A stretch of 64,000 bases of DNA, from NCBI GenBank assembly GCA_016281355.1, contig JAEEIL010000012.1:62001-126000 (forward strand), written 5' to 3'. Under the pieces are notes generated by a model, which saw only the letters and a program-made list of their open reading frames with translations, was not told where the DNA came from and did no database searches. The translations under genes were made by a program, and so were the position numbers. Positions 35,040 through 43,261 of this stretch are shown piece after piece. Numbering within the stretch: position 1 is the first letter of the stretch; the number at the start of each line of letters is the position of its first letter. This DNA comes from Elusimicrobiaceae bacterium (GTDB lineage Bacteria; Elusimicrobiota; Elusimicrobia; Elusimicrobiales; Elusimicrobiaceae).

Positions 35040-35810
35040 ATGGAACAAGCAAAAAACAATAAAAAAAATCAGCCGAAGCACGGCACTAAAGCAATAAAAA
35101 TATTCTTTTTGGTTTTTGCATTGGGTTTGCTTCTTCAGGTCATTTTATTTTGCCGTGAACGTGCAAATTATGCGCTTGATTTAATCAGGGATGATTTTAA
35201 AATTGCTATTGTTCTAAAAAATTCTACACCGGAACAGGCAAGCAATTTTTCTTCTAAATTATATTTCTTGCCGGAAGTCAGCGAAGTTAAAATGCTCAGA
35301 GAAGACGATATTAAAGGATATTTAAAACAAGGTAATTCCGGTTTAAATTTGCAGGCATTTTTACCTAAAGGTGCATTGCCATACTTCTATGAAGTTAAAT
35401 TATCTAAAACTGCTTTTTTAAATCCAAGTGCTTGGGCTCAACAAAATATTGCACCGATGAGTGAAGATGCCCAAGCATACTTTCAGGAACAAGAAAGTTC
35501 CGTTGCATTTTATTTACTTGGTCTTATTAAAACCATAGATATTGTTTTAATAGGTGTTGCATTTGCATTGCTTGCTTTAGGTTTCTTTATAGAAGTAAAA
35601 TATATGCCTGTTGCGGTAACAGAACGTTTATATGCGGTAGGTTCTTCGGTTTTTGCGTATGCTTTTGCTTTTGGGTTTATGTATGTTTTGCTTACATTTT
35701 TAAAGATGCTCCCGTTAACACCTTATGACCCTCTTACTTTACCGCAAATAGGGTGCTTTTTATTCTGTCTATTATTTGGCAGGAGTTTAGCTAAATGGGG
35801 AAAGTTTTAA
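35040..35810 (+). CDS. ftsX: FtsX-like cell-division membrane protein
   Basis: 256 residues. Topology matches FtsX: a cytosolic Lys/Asn-rich start, helix 1 (about 20-40), an extracytoplasmic domain of about 120 residues (KIAIVLKNSTPEQASNF, LPEVSEVKMLREDD), then three helices. The FtsX extracytoplasmic start usually reads like INVxLxxxxxxEQ. FtsX with ATPase FtsE relays septal signals to periplasmic amidase activators; no ftsE is in the window. The next gene encodes exactly such an activator-like protein and overlaps by 16 bases. AAGGTGG precedes the chosen ATG. Confidence 0.8.
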   Translation: MEQAKNNKKNQPKHGTKAIKIFFLVFALGLLLQVILFCRERANYALDLIRDDFKIAIVLKNSTPEQASNFSSKLYFLPEVSEVKMLREDDIKGYLKQGNSGLNLQAFLPKGALPYFYEVKLSKTAFLNPSAWAQQNIAPMSEDAQAYFQEQESSVAFYLLGLIKTIDIVLIGVAFALLALGFFIEVKYMPVAVTERLYAVGSSVFAYAFAFGFMYVLLTFLKMLPLTPYDPLTLPQIGCFLFCLLFGRSLAKWGKF

Positions 35811-36952
35811 TAACCGTTTTTTGCCTTTTCTTAAGTTTGGGAAGCATGCTTTTTGCTGCTTCCAAGGAAGATTTACAGGGAATAAAGGAACAAGCCTCTT
35901 TGAAAGAAAAACAACTTAAAGAGTACCAAGAGAAGCAAAGAAAACTGGAACAAGAGCTAAAAAATCTAACACAAAAAGAAAAGCAAACCGGTCAAAAAAC
36001 ACAAGAAATAAAAAGTAATTTAATAGAAGTTAAAAGCAAAACTTCTTCTTTACAAAGCCGTAGGGAAATGATGCAAAACACTTTGCCCATGTGGCAAACT
36101 TTAATGCAGGAAACAATAACCGCAACGGTGGTGGAAAATATTTTGCAATCTGAATTTAATACCGGTAAAACCGTTTCAAGAAATTTACTTCTAAATTCTC
36201 TGCTCAATGTGAAAGCAGGGTATTATAAAAATTTGCAAAATTCTTTGGAACAAAATGAAAGAGATTTACAGTTAACCGAACAGGAAAAGGAAGATTTACT
36301 TGCTAAACAATCTGCATTAGAAGCTGAAAAGGAAAAACTTGAAGCCACTCATAAAGATAAAGAAAAAGATTTAACGACTGCCAAAGAGAAATTAAAACAA
36401 GCCAAAAAAGAACTTGAAGAACTTAAAAACAGTGCTGAGCAAATGGAAAAACTTTTAAAACAAGCTGAAAAGCAACGTGCTGCGGCAGAAAAGAAACAAG
36501 GTGTTAAACCCAAGCCCGCTGCGATTAAGGAACTAAATATTCCTAAAAAATCTTTACCTTGGCCGCTTAATGGGCAGGTTATAAGCAGGTTTGGAAAAGA
36601 ATATAACCAACAACTTAAAACCTGGATTTTTAGAGACGGTATCAAAATTGCCGCTTTTGCCGGAACGCCTGTTAAAGCAGTTGAAGGTGGTAAAGTTATA
36701 TTTGCAGGTGCCTTCCGCTCCTACGGGCAAGTAGTTATTGTGGACCATGGGCAAGGTTTCTTTACGATATACGGTTTCTTACAGGAAATTAAAGCTTATG
36801 TAGGTCAAGTCGTAAAAAGCGGTAATATTATAGGTACTTGCGGTTATGATACGCAAGGTTCTGCTATGGGGCAGGGGAAGTCAGCCTTATATTTTGAGGT
36901 TCGTTCCGGCACCCAGGCTTTGGATCCGTTAATTTATTTGAAAAGTAACTAA
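35795..36952 (+). CDS. EnvC-like murein hydrolase activator with degenerate LytM domain
   Basis: 385 residues. Signal peptide (to about 22), a long Lys/Glu/Gln coiled coil (about 25-235), then a LytM/M23 domain (about 250-385). Active M23 enzymes need HxxxD, and HxH plus a further His; here these positions read RDGIKI (for HKGIDI), IYGFL (for LYAHL) and LYFEVR (for LHFEIR), so all zinc ligands are lost. This is the state of EnvC and NlpD, which activate amidases rather than cut. Following ftsX directly, it matches the FtsEX-EnvC/PcsB module. No amidase gene is in the window. Confidence 0.88.
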   Translation: MGKVLITVFCLFLSLGSMLFAASKEDLQGIKEQASLKEKQLKEYQEKQRKLEQELKNLTQKEKQTGQKTQEIKSNLIEVKSKTSSLQSRREMMQNTLPMWQTLMQETITATVVENILQSEFNTGKTVSRNLLLNSLLNVKAGYYKNLQNSLEQNERDLQLTEQEKEDLLAKQSALEAEKEKLEATHKDKEKDLTTAKEKLKQAKKELEELKNSAEQMEKLLKQAEKQRAAAEKKQGVKPKPAAIKELNIPKKSLPWPLNGQVISRFGKEYNQQLKTWIFRDGIKIAAFAGTPVKAVEGGKVIFAGAFRSYGQVVIVDHGQGFFTIYGFLQEIKAYVGQVVKSGNIIGTCGYDTQGSAMGQGKSALYFEVRSGTQALDPLIYLKSN

Positions 36953-37011
36953 TATTGTCATATTTTCTAATATACATTAAATTTGTTACAATAAATATAT
37001 AGAGGTACAAT

Positions 37012-38340
37012 ATGAAAAGAAAAGTAAATAAATATATTATTTTTATAGCAACTGCCTTTTTCATCGGTAGTTTGTTCCCGTTTGCTTATTCAGGGGTAGA
37101 TAGCGGGCTTGACCAACTTAAAATTATGATTGACGTAATGGCCAAAATTCAGGACGATTACGTAGAAGAAACCCAACCCAAAGAACTTATTATTAATGCT
37201 TTGTATGGTATGGTAAATACATTAGATGAATTTTCAGAATTCATCAATATCAAAAACACAAAACGTATTAAAGAAGAAACCCGTGGGGAATTCGGCGGAT
37301 TGGGTATCCGTTTAATCGGTAAAGAGGGGGAACTTTTCGTAGTTACACCTTTGCCTAACAGCCCAGCCTATAAGGCAGGTATTGAACCAGGGGATGAAAT
37401 CATCCAAATTAATGATAAACTTGTAAAAGATATTTCTTCCGCTGATGCAATAGATATGATGCGCGGCCTTGTCGGAGAAAAAGTTACCCTCGTTATTAAA
37501 CGTAAAAACGCAAAAGGTAAAGAGATTACCAAAAAATTTACGATGAAAAAATCAAGAATTATACCTCAGGTCGTTTATCCCAAGATGCTTGAAAATAAAA
37601 TTGCATATGTGTATCTTGAAGATTTCTCAGGCCACACTATTTCCGATTTTAAAACATCTTTAGAAGATTTAAAAAAACAAGGTATGGAAAGCCTTATTTT
37701 GGATCTTCGCTTTAACCCGGGTGGTACTTTGGACAGTGCTATTGATTTAGCCAAAATGTTTATCGGGGAAAATAAACTTATTGTCTACACAAAAGGCAGA
37801 AAAGAGGCTTATTTTAAAGAATATAAAAGCGGGGATAAGGCCCCATATCCTGATTTGCCTATTATTTTGCTTGTTAATGAGAACTCCGCCTCCGGAAGTG
37901 AAATTGTCGCAGGCGCTTTACAAGATCATAAACGCGCACTTTTAATCGGTGCAAGAACTTTCGGTAAAGGCAGCGTTCAGCAAATAACCACTCTTGAAGA
38001 CGGTTCCGCTTTGAAACTTACAGTCGCAAAATATTATACACCTTCAGGCCGTATGATACACAGAGATTTCAAGAAGAAAGGCCCAAATACAACGGGCGGC
38101 ATAGTCCCGGATATTGTAATTAATTCCGATCTTGCTACCGCAAAAGCTGCTGTTTTACAAAGAACGACAATGATTTATTCACCTTCTAAAAAGACAGCTA
38201 CTATTGAAGGTAAAGAAATTAAAGATGAGCAATTAAACCGTGCCGTTGAACTTTTAAAAGCTCGTAAAGTTTTGGGTGCTTTAAATATCGAAGAAATTAA
38301 AGCACAAGATTCCAAGACTGAAAAAGTTAAAGAGGCATAA
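37012..38340 (+). CDS. ctpA: Carboxy-terminal processing protease, S41 family
   Basis: 442 residues. N-terminal signal anchor, PDZ domain (EFGGLGIRLIGKEGELFVV ... AGIEPGDEIIQIND), then the S41 core with the nucleophile in NENSASGSEIVAGAL (about 292-300) and the catalytic lysine in ARTFGKGSVQQ (about 320). A 60-residue Lys/Glu-rich tail ends it. Such periplasmic Ser/Lys proteases trim peptidoglycan-hydrolase regulators. A separate -10 (TACAAT, 36987-36992) and GAGGT site precede it, so it may start a second unit after the envC-like gene; tsaD follows with a 1-base overlap. Confidence 0.95.
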   Translation: MKRKVNKYIIFIATAFFIGSLFPFAYSGVDSGLDQLKIMIDVMAKIQDDYVEETQPKELIINALYGMVNTLDEFSEFINIKNTKRIKEETRGEFGGLGIRLIGKEGELFVVTPLPNSPAYKAGIEPGDEIIQINDKLVKDISSADAIDMMRGLVGEKVTLVIKRKNAKGKEITKKFTMKKSRIIPQVVYPKMLENKIAYVYLEDFSGHTISDFKTSLEDLKKQGMESLILDLRFNPGGTLDSAIDLAKMFIGENKLIVYTKGRKEAYFKEYKSGDKAPYPDLPIILLVNENSASGSEIVAGALQDHKRALLIGARTFGKGSVQQITTLEDGSALKLTVAKYYTPSGRMIHRDFKKKGPNTTGGIVPDIVINSDLATAKAAVLQRTTMIYSPSKKTATIEGKEIKDEQLNRAVELLKARKVLGALNIEEIKAQDSKTEKVKEA

Positions 38341-39353
38341 TGAACAGTAGTTATATTTTGGCAATTGAAACAACCTGTGATGAAACTTCCGCAGCCGTAT
38401 TAAAAGACGGTAAAGAATTGCTTTCAAATGTCATTTATACTCAAATAGATTTACATAAAAAATATGCCGGCGTAGTGCCTGAACTTGCAAGCCGCGCACA
38501 TGCCGCAAAAGTAGCCAGCGTAGTAAGTACTGCTTTAAAGGAAAAACAAATTACGCCGACAACTATCGCTTTTGCAAATGGCCCCGGTTTACCCGGTGGG
38601 CTTTTGGTTGGGCGTGTCGCAGCAGAAACTTTGGGTGCTTTATATAATGTTCCGGTTATGGGCGTTAATCACTTGGAAGGCCATTTATATGCGGCTGAAT
38701 TTGACGGAATTTTTGCAAACAAACCCTTAAAATTCCCTTTAATTTCTTTAATTGTTTCGGGCGGACATACGGAACTTTGGAAAGTGAGCGGTTACGGTAA
38801 ATATAAACTACTGGGAAAAACACGTGATGATGCGGCGGGCGAAGCTTTTGATAAAGTTGCTAAACTCTTAAAATTACCGTACCCGGGCGGGCCCCAAGTT
38901 TCTGCTTTGGCTTTAAAAGGTAAGATAGGCGCGATTAAATTCCCTAGGCCTTTTATGAAAGGTAATTTTGAATTTTCTTTTAGCGGAATTAAGACGGCAG
39001 TAAGTTATTATTTACGGGATCATAAAGACTATAATCCGGCGGATGTTTGCCTTGCTTTTGAAGAAGCCGTTACGGATACTTTGGTTTATAAGACTTTAAG
39101 TGCCGCCAAAAAATATGGTATAAAGAATATTGTTATCGGCGGCGGAGTGTGCGCAAATAAAAAATTACAAAATAAGATGACGGAAGAAGGCAAAAAACTC
39201 GGTTATGAAGTACGTTTTGCGGGCAGGGGTTTGACCTCTGATAATGCCGCAATGCTTGCATTGTGTGCTTTTCATAAATTAAATTATGCTAAAATAAATA
39301 GAAGTATAAAAATAAATCCGAATATGCCTTTAAGGAGTTGGATAAGTAAATGA
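38340..39353 (+). CDS. tsaD: tRNA N6-threonylcarbamoyladenosine synthase subunit TsaD
   Basis: 337 residues, ASKHA fold. AIETTCDETSAAVL at the start, NHLEGHLYAA with the metal-binding HxxxH, LIVSGGHTEL, and the C-terminal GGGVCANKKL and SDNAAMLA match TsaD. It transfers the threonylcarbamoyl group onto A37 of ANN-decoding tRNAs with TsaB and TsaE, which are not in the window. Start and stop both overlap neighbours (TAATG; ATGA), so it is tightly coupled in the operon. Confidence 0.97.
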   Translation: MNSSYILAIETTCDETSAAVLKDGKELLSNVIYTQIDLHKKYAGVVPELASRAHAAKVASVVSTALKEKQITPTTIAFANGPGLPGGLLVGRVAAETLGALYNVPVMGVNHLEGHLYAAEFDGIFANKPLKFPLISLIVSGGHTELWKVSGYGKYKLLGKTRDDAAGEAFDKVAKLLKLPYPGGPQVSALALKGKIGAIKFPRPFMKGNFEFSFSGIKTAVSYYLRDHKDYNPADVCLAFEEAVTDTLVYKTLSAAKKYGIKNIVIGGGVCANKKLQNKMTEEGKKLGYEVRFAGRGLTSDNAAMLALCAFHKLNYAKINRSIKINPNMPLRSWISK

Positions 39354-40552
39354 TTTTTTGGATGCTCCCCGATAGCGGGTTAGAAACTTCAGAAGTTATG
39401 GAAGGCTTTTTAAAAGACTTCTGTCAGCAACATCCTGATATTGAGTTAGATGTGCAGGTAATCAATCGCCGTACTTTATGGAACAAAATTTTCACTTTAA
39501 AGCACGATATCGGCAAGGAAGGTTGCCCTGATTTAATAGCATTTCCACATTATTGGACTTCAATTTTGGCTACGGCTAAACTTCTTGAACCTTTGCAAAA
39601 ATTTGATAAAGATATAACGGTATCCCATGTTCTTGATCCACTCCGTCCTCATTGTTTTTTAAACGATACGGAAGAAATTTATTCCTTTCCGTGGTGGCTT
39701 GATATAACTGCCTTACATTATAGGGAAGATCATTTAAAAGCGGTTACTTCTAAACCGGAAGAAGCCCTTTCTACTTGGCAAGGGATGCTGGATGTTTGTA
39801 AGGAACTTAGAAATTATTTTAATGATGTAGACGATTATTACCCCGTTCAAAACAGTGATTGGCGCGGTTCACTTTCACACAGATGCGTTTTGCCTTGTTT
39901 GTGGAGTAAAGGTGCTTTTTTGTTTTCTAAAGACTTGGAACAATCAGGTTTAAGTATGCCTGCCTTTCAAGAAGGTATGCAAAGTTTTATTGATTTAGCC
40001 TTGAAAGGTTATATGCCTATTTTAAGGGAGCGCAGTTCCATCGGCAATATCTCCGCCGGTAAATCAAGTTTAATTATTACACGTAGGCAAAATATTTCCA
40101 TGTTTGAAGGCGCCCAGTTTAAAGTGCAAACTTTACCTATACCTAAAACAGGTGCACAAAGCGTAAACTACCTTGGCGGTATAAACCTTGGTATTTTGAG
40201 AAAAAGTCAGGAAAGTGAAGCCGCTTATAAACTTTTAAAGTGGCTTGCACAACCTGAAAAACAAATTGCTTATGCCGCTAAAATTGAGGCATTTCCCTCA
40301 TACGACGGTGCTTTTGAAAACTTTTTAATAGCATCCCCTGAAAGAGTAAAAAAATATACAAATATCATTTCTTCAGCACGAACTTTACCAAACCATATAG
40401 TTACAGGTGCCGTGATGGAGATTATGGCTAATGTGATGGGTGCTATTTCAAGTGCAATTTTGATGCGCAAATACACACCGGAACTTTTAACACAAGAACT
40501 TAAAAAGGCGGATAGGGATGTGCAAGAAATACTCCGTCTTTACAAGGATTAG
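39350..40552 (+). CDS. Family-1 extracellular-type solute-binding protein lacking a signal peptide
   Basis: 400 residues with the type-1 periplasmic-binding fold: it starts at the first core strand (MIFWMLPDSG) with the alternating alpha/beta text of sugar-binding proteins (PDLIAFPHYWTSILATAKLLEPL, FPWWLDITALHYRED, and late NYLGGINLGIL, AYKLLKWLAQPEKQIAY). There is no signal peptide and no hydrophobic start, and its start codon is fixed by a 4-base overlap with tsaD, so an upstream exported form is unlikely. No permease or ATPase genes are adjacent. The diguanylate cyclase starts 1 base after its stop. A cytoplasmic ligand-sensing role is an inference. Confidence 0.85.
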   Translation: MIFWMLPDSGLETSEVMEGFLKDFCQQHPDIELDVQVINRRTLWNKIFTLKHDIGKEGCPDLIAFPHYWTSILATAKLLEPLQKFDKDITVSHVLDPLRPHCFLNDTEEIYSFPWWLDITALHYREDHLKAVTSKPEEALSTWQGMLDVCKELRNYFNDVDDYYPVQNSDWRGSLSHRCVLPCLWSKGAFLFSKDLEQSGLSMPAFQEGMQSFIDLALKGYMPILRERSSIGNISAGKSSLIITRRQNISMFEGAQFKVQTLPIPKTGAQSVNYLGGINLGILRKSQESEAAYKLLKWLAQPEKQIAYAAKIEAFPSYDGAFENFLIASPERVKKYTNIISSARTLPNHIVTGAVMEIMANVMGAISSAILMRKYTPELLTQELKKADRDVQEILRLYKD

Positions 40553-40553
40553 T

Positions 40554-42020
40554 ATGGAAACGAACAAAAGAACCTCTTTACTTTATTCTTTTTACCAGGC
40601 CCTTTCCCAACATTTTGGGGATTTATCTTCCTTGCTTTCTAACGCTATGCCGTTGATAGAAGATTATATTGGGGCTGATAGAGTTTTTTATTATGATTGG
40701 GAAGAAAATAAATCAGTCCTTTCTTTAAAAATAATGTGCCAAGGTACAAAATCTTACAGCTTACAGGAAGATATTTTTATTGATAAAGATTCACCGGAAA
40801 TTATAAAACTTTTGCAAGATGGTATTATGGATAGCCCGACATTGGACTATCCTGCCGTATATGTTCTGCTTAAATGGCGTGGCCCCGGTAATAGTATTAA
40901 GACGATGAAAACAGGCAAAATGATGTCAGATTCTTTGGGCGTTTTGCGTGTTGAACGAATAAAAAAGAATGCACCTTTTACACAGGATGAAAAGGAAGTA
41001 TTAATTGAACTTGCGCGTGAACTTTCATCCCGTATCAACTTGACCGAAGTTGATATGTACCATAGTGCGCAGTTAAAACGCGCGGAGGCCATGAACAAAT
41101 TAACAACAGTTTTTGCTACTTCCCTTCGTTTAAGCGATAGTTTAAAAGAAATACTTTTAAGTGTTCAAGATACCTTTAGGTTTGATAGAACATCTTTATA
41201 TTTATGTGACCCTAAAACCAACGAAATTAAAGAAGGTTATTCTGTAGATTTATCGGGTGAGTTTAAAACTTTGGAATTAAGGGCCAATATCAAAAAAGAA
41301 CTTTCTGATGAAGCATCAAACTCCGATATCCGTATGATGATACCGCTATCGGTACAAGGTAAAAATTTGGGCTTTATGTGCTTTGATAATGTTCTTTCCA
41401 GAACGCCGATAAAGAAGGAAGAAGTTTTGTCTTTAAAACAATTTTCCCAGCAAATTGCCTTGGCAATTGATAATGCAAGGCTTTTTGAAAAAGTACAGGA
41501 ACTTTCAAATTATGATGATTTAACCGGCCTTGCTTTAAGACGGTTTTTTAAGGAAACTTTAGCACAAGAAGTGTACCGTTCAAAACGTTTTAACTTGATG
41601 TTTTCATTGATACTTTTGGATATTGACCACTTTAAGAAAATTAATGATACTTACGGCCACCTTTTCGGTGATGCGGCTTTAAAAGCAGTCAGTAATGTTA
41701 TAAAAAACAGTTTACGCCAAACTGATGTTCCTTGCCGCTACGGCGGGGATGAAATGGTTATTCTTCTCCCTCGCACTTCCGGGGAAGAAGCTAAACATAT
41801 TGCCGCTCGTCTTTTAAAGAGAGTTAAAGAAATTGAAATTCCTTCGGATTTAAGCGGCGGAAAGATTGTAAAGTTAACAATCAGCCAAGGTATAGCGGTT
41901 TACCCAACTGATAGCGACGATGTCAATGATTTGTTTAAGTGCGCAGATGATGCCTTGTATCATGTCAAGCAAGGCGGCCGCGGTTTTTATACTTTATACG
42001 AAGAAATAAAGAAAAAATAA
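40554..42020 (+). CDS. GAF-domain diguanylate cyclase (GGDEF)
   Basis: About 488 residues, no membrane helices. Two GAF-like regions (about 20-165 and 180-315) precede a GGDEF domain starting at SNYDDLTGLALRRFF. The active-site motif reads GGDEM, an allowed variant, and the product-inhibition I-site RxxD (RQTD) sits five residues before it, so both catalysis and feedback control look intact. It makes cyclic di-GMP in response to a cytoplasmic signal. AAGGA precedes the ATG. Last gene of the ctpA-tsaD unit and partnered with the signal-less solute-binding protein. Targets such as pili or glycan genes are nearby but not shown. Confidence 0.92.
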   Translation: METNKRTSLLYSFYQALSQHFGDLSSLLSNAMPLIEDYIGADRVFYYDWEENKSVLSLKIMCQGTKSYSLQEDIFIDKDSPEIIKLLQDGIMDSPTLDYPAVYVLLKWRGPGNSIKTMKTGKMMSDSLGVLRVERIKKNAPFTQDEKEVLIELARELSSRINLTEVDMYHSAQLKRAEAMNKLTTVFATSLRLSDSLKEILLSVQDTFRFDRTSLYLCDPKTNEIKEGYSVDLSGEFKTLELRANIKKELSDEASNSDIRMMIPLSVQGKNLGFMCFDNVLSRTPIKKEEVLSLKQFSQQIALAIDNARLFEKVQELSNYDDLTGLALRRFFKETLAQEVYRSKRFNLMFSLILLDIDHFKKINDTYGHLFGDAALKAVSNVIKNSLRQTDVPCRYGGDEMVILLPRTSGEEAKHIAARLLKRVKEIEIPSDLSGGKIVKLTISQGIAVYPTDSDDVNDLFKCADDALYHVKQGGRGFYTLYEEIKKK

Positions 42021-42105
42021 TACTTTCCAGGTTTACGTGTTCGGTTTGGCTTTATTTTATTTCGTTTTGTATCTCAATTAAAATTATACTTGACTGTTTT
42101 TTTCT

Positions 42106-42127
42106 ACTATAATATATATATTATAGT
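42106..42127 (+). promoter_or_regulatory. 22-bp perfect palindrome in the promoter of pilin gene 1
   Basis: The palindrome is ACTATAATATA and its mirror. It contains TATAAT at 42108-42113. An alternative promoter is TTGACT (42090-42095), 17 bases, TATATA (42113-42118), which also falls inside. It may be an operator or, if transcribed, a 5' hairpin. Confidence 0.6.
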
Positions 42128-42145
42128 ATAAGGACAAGAAATATT

Positions 42146-42670
42146 ATGAGAAATGAAAAAGGTTTTACATTAATTGAATTATTAGTGGTTGTTTTAATTA
42201 TCGGTATACTTGCCGGTATTGCCTTGCCACAATATCGTATGGCGGTAACAAAATCTAGAGTAGCAAGCATTTTACCGCTTATGCGCCGTTGGAAAGATGC
42301 ATTAATGGAATATAATTTACAACATGGTAATTATGAAGTAAATGATGCATCTATTTTGGGAGTTAATTGGCCAAGTGACTGGAAAAATGGGATTGGTAAT
42401 CCCTGTGAAAATAGTTTGTATTGTAAAAATGATTATTGGGATGATTGTACAGCCAATGAGGTAGGCACGGGTTATGTTTACTGTAATAATTATAATCTAG
42501 GGTTCGGTATATACATGTATCAACCTGATGACCCTGATATGGACGAAATTTACCATGATAAAGTAATTTGTGACGCAAATAATGCCGTGGCTCATAAAGT
42601 TTGTAAAGCATTAGGTGGCGAATTAATAGATGGTGGCGAAGATGATTGGGGTTCATATTCTCTTAATTAA
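42146..42670 (+). CDS. Type IV prepilin-like protein 1
   Basis: 174 residues. Class III leader MRNEKG is cut by prepilin peptidase before Phe; the mature protein has Glu at +5 and the hydrophobic helix FTLIELLVVVLIIGILAGIALPQY. The C-terminal globular domain is Asp/Asn/Tyr- and Cys-rich (about eight Cys), suggesting disulfides outside the cell. It could be a major or minor pilin or a type II secretion pseudopilin. No assembly genes are adjacent; it stands alone between a palindromic promoter and a strong terminator. Confidence 0.92.
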   Translation: MRNEKGFTLIELLVVVLIIGILAGIALPQYRMAVTKSRVASILPLMRRWKDALMEYNLQHGNYEVNDASILGVNWPSDWKNGIGNPCENSLYCKNDYWDDCTANEVGTGYVYCNNYNLGFGIYMYQPDDPDMDEIYHDKVICDANNAVAHKVCKALGGELIDGGEDDWGSYSLN

Positions 42671-42683
42671 AAAATTGTTAAAT

Positions 42684-42722
42684 AAAAAATACCGTTGGTG
42701 TTAAACCAACGGTATTTTTTTG
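42684..42722. terminator. Bidirectional terminator between pilin 1 and def
   Basis: A perfect 15-bp stem (AAAAAATACCGTTGG with its complement ending TTTTTT) with A and T tracts on the two sides. Confidence 0.92.
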
Positions 42723-42737
42723 TTTATAAAATCAAAT

Positions 42738-43253
42738 TTACCACTCTTTGGAAAGTTCGGCAATTTCTTTTAAGGCTTTGTCTTTGGCAACTTTGGGTAA
42801 ATTGTCAATAAAGGTTTTTCCGTTTAAATGGTCAATTTCATGTTGTAAAATTATGGCTAAAAAGCCTTTTGCGGTAAGTTCAACCGGAAGGCCACGCTCA
42901 TCCAAATATTTAACTTTAACTTCGGTTGCACGTTCAATTTCAACGCAAAGGCCCGGGAAAGATAAACACCCTTCCTTACTCAAGACTTTACCTTTTTTAG
43001 TAGTAATTTCAGGATTAATTAAAACATAGCGTTTATATTTGCCTTCTTCTTTTTGCGGCAACATTACAACCACTAAAGCAATATCAAGCCCGACTTGCGG
43101 TGCGGCGAGCCCAACACCTTCCATCATTAAACAGGTTTGCGTCATGTCGTTGATGATTTTAGGGAGTTTCTTTTCCATTAAATTAAAATTAATTCTTTTG
43201 GTTTTTTGTGTAAGGATTTCTTCCCCGTATTTATAGATTTTTAAAATTGCCAT
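42738..43253 (-). CDS. def: Peptide deformylase
   Basis: 171 residues. All three motifs are present: GVGLAAPQVG (about 46-55), EGCLSFPG (about 93-100) and HEIDHLNG (about 136-143); Cys and the two His bind the metal, Glu is catalytic. It removes the formyl group from nascent chains. Unusually it is the last gene of a unit with an EIIA protein and an APC permease rather than beside fmt; the spacing to the permease is 8 bases. Confidence 0.97.
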   Translation of the reverse strand: MAILKIYKYGEEILTQKTKRINFNLMEKKLPKIINDMTQTCLMMEGVGLAAPQVGLDIALVVVMLPQKEEGKYKRYVLINPEITTKKGKVLSKEGCLSFPGLCVEIERATEVKVKYLDERGLPVELTAKGFLAIILQHEIDHLNGKTFIDNLPKVAKDKALKEIAELSKEW

Positions 43254-43261
43254 AATAACTC

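Noticed and set aside
30272-42020. One single operon from the M50 gene to the GGDEF gene
   Set aside because: A -10-like TACAAT and a 59-base gap before ctpA make two units more likely.
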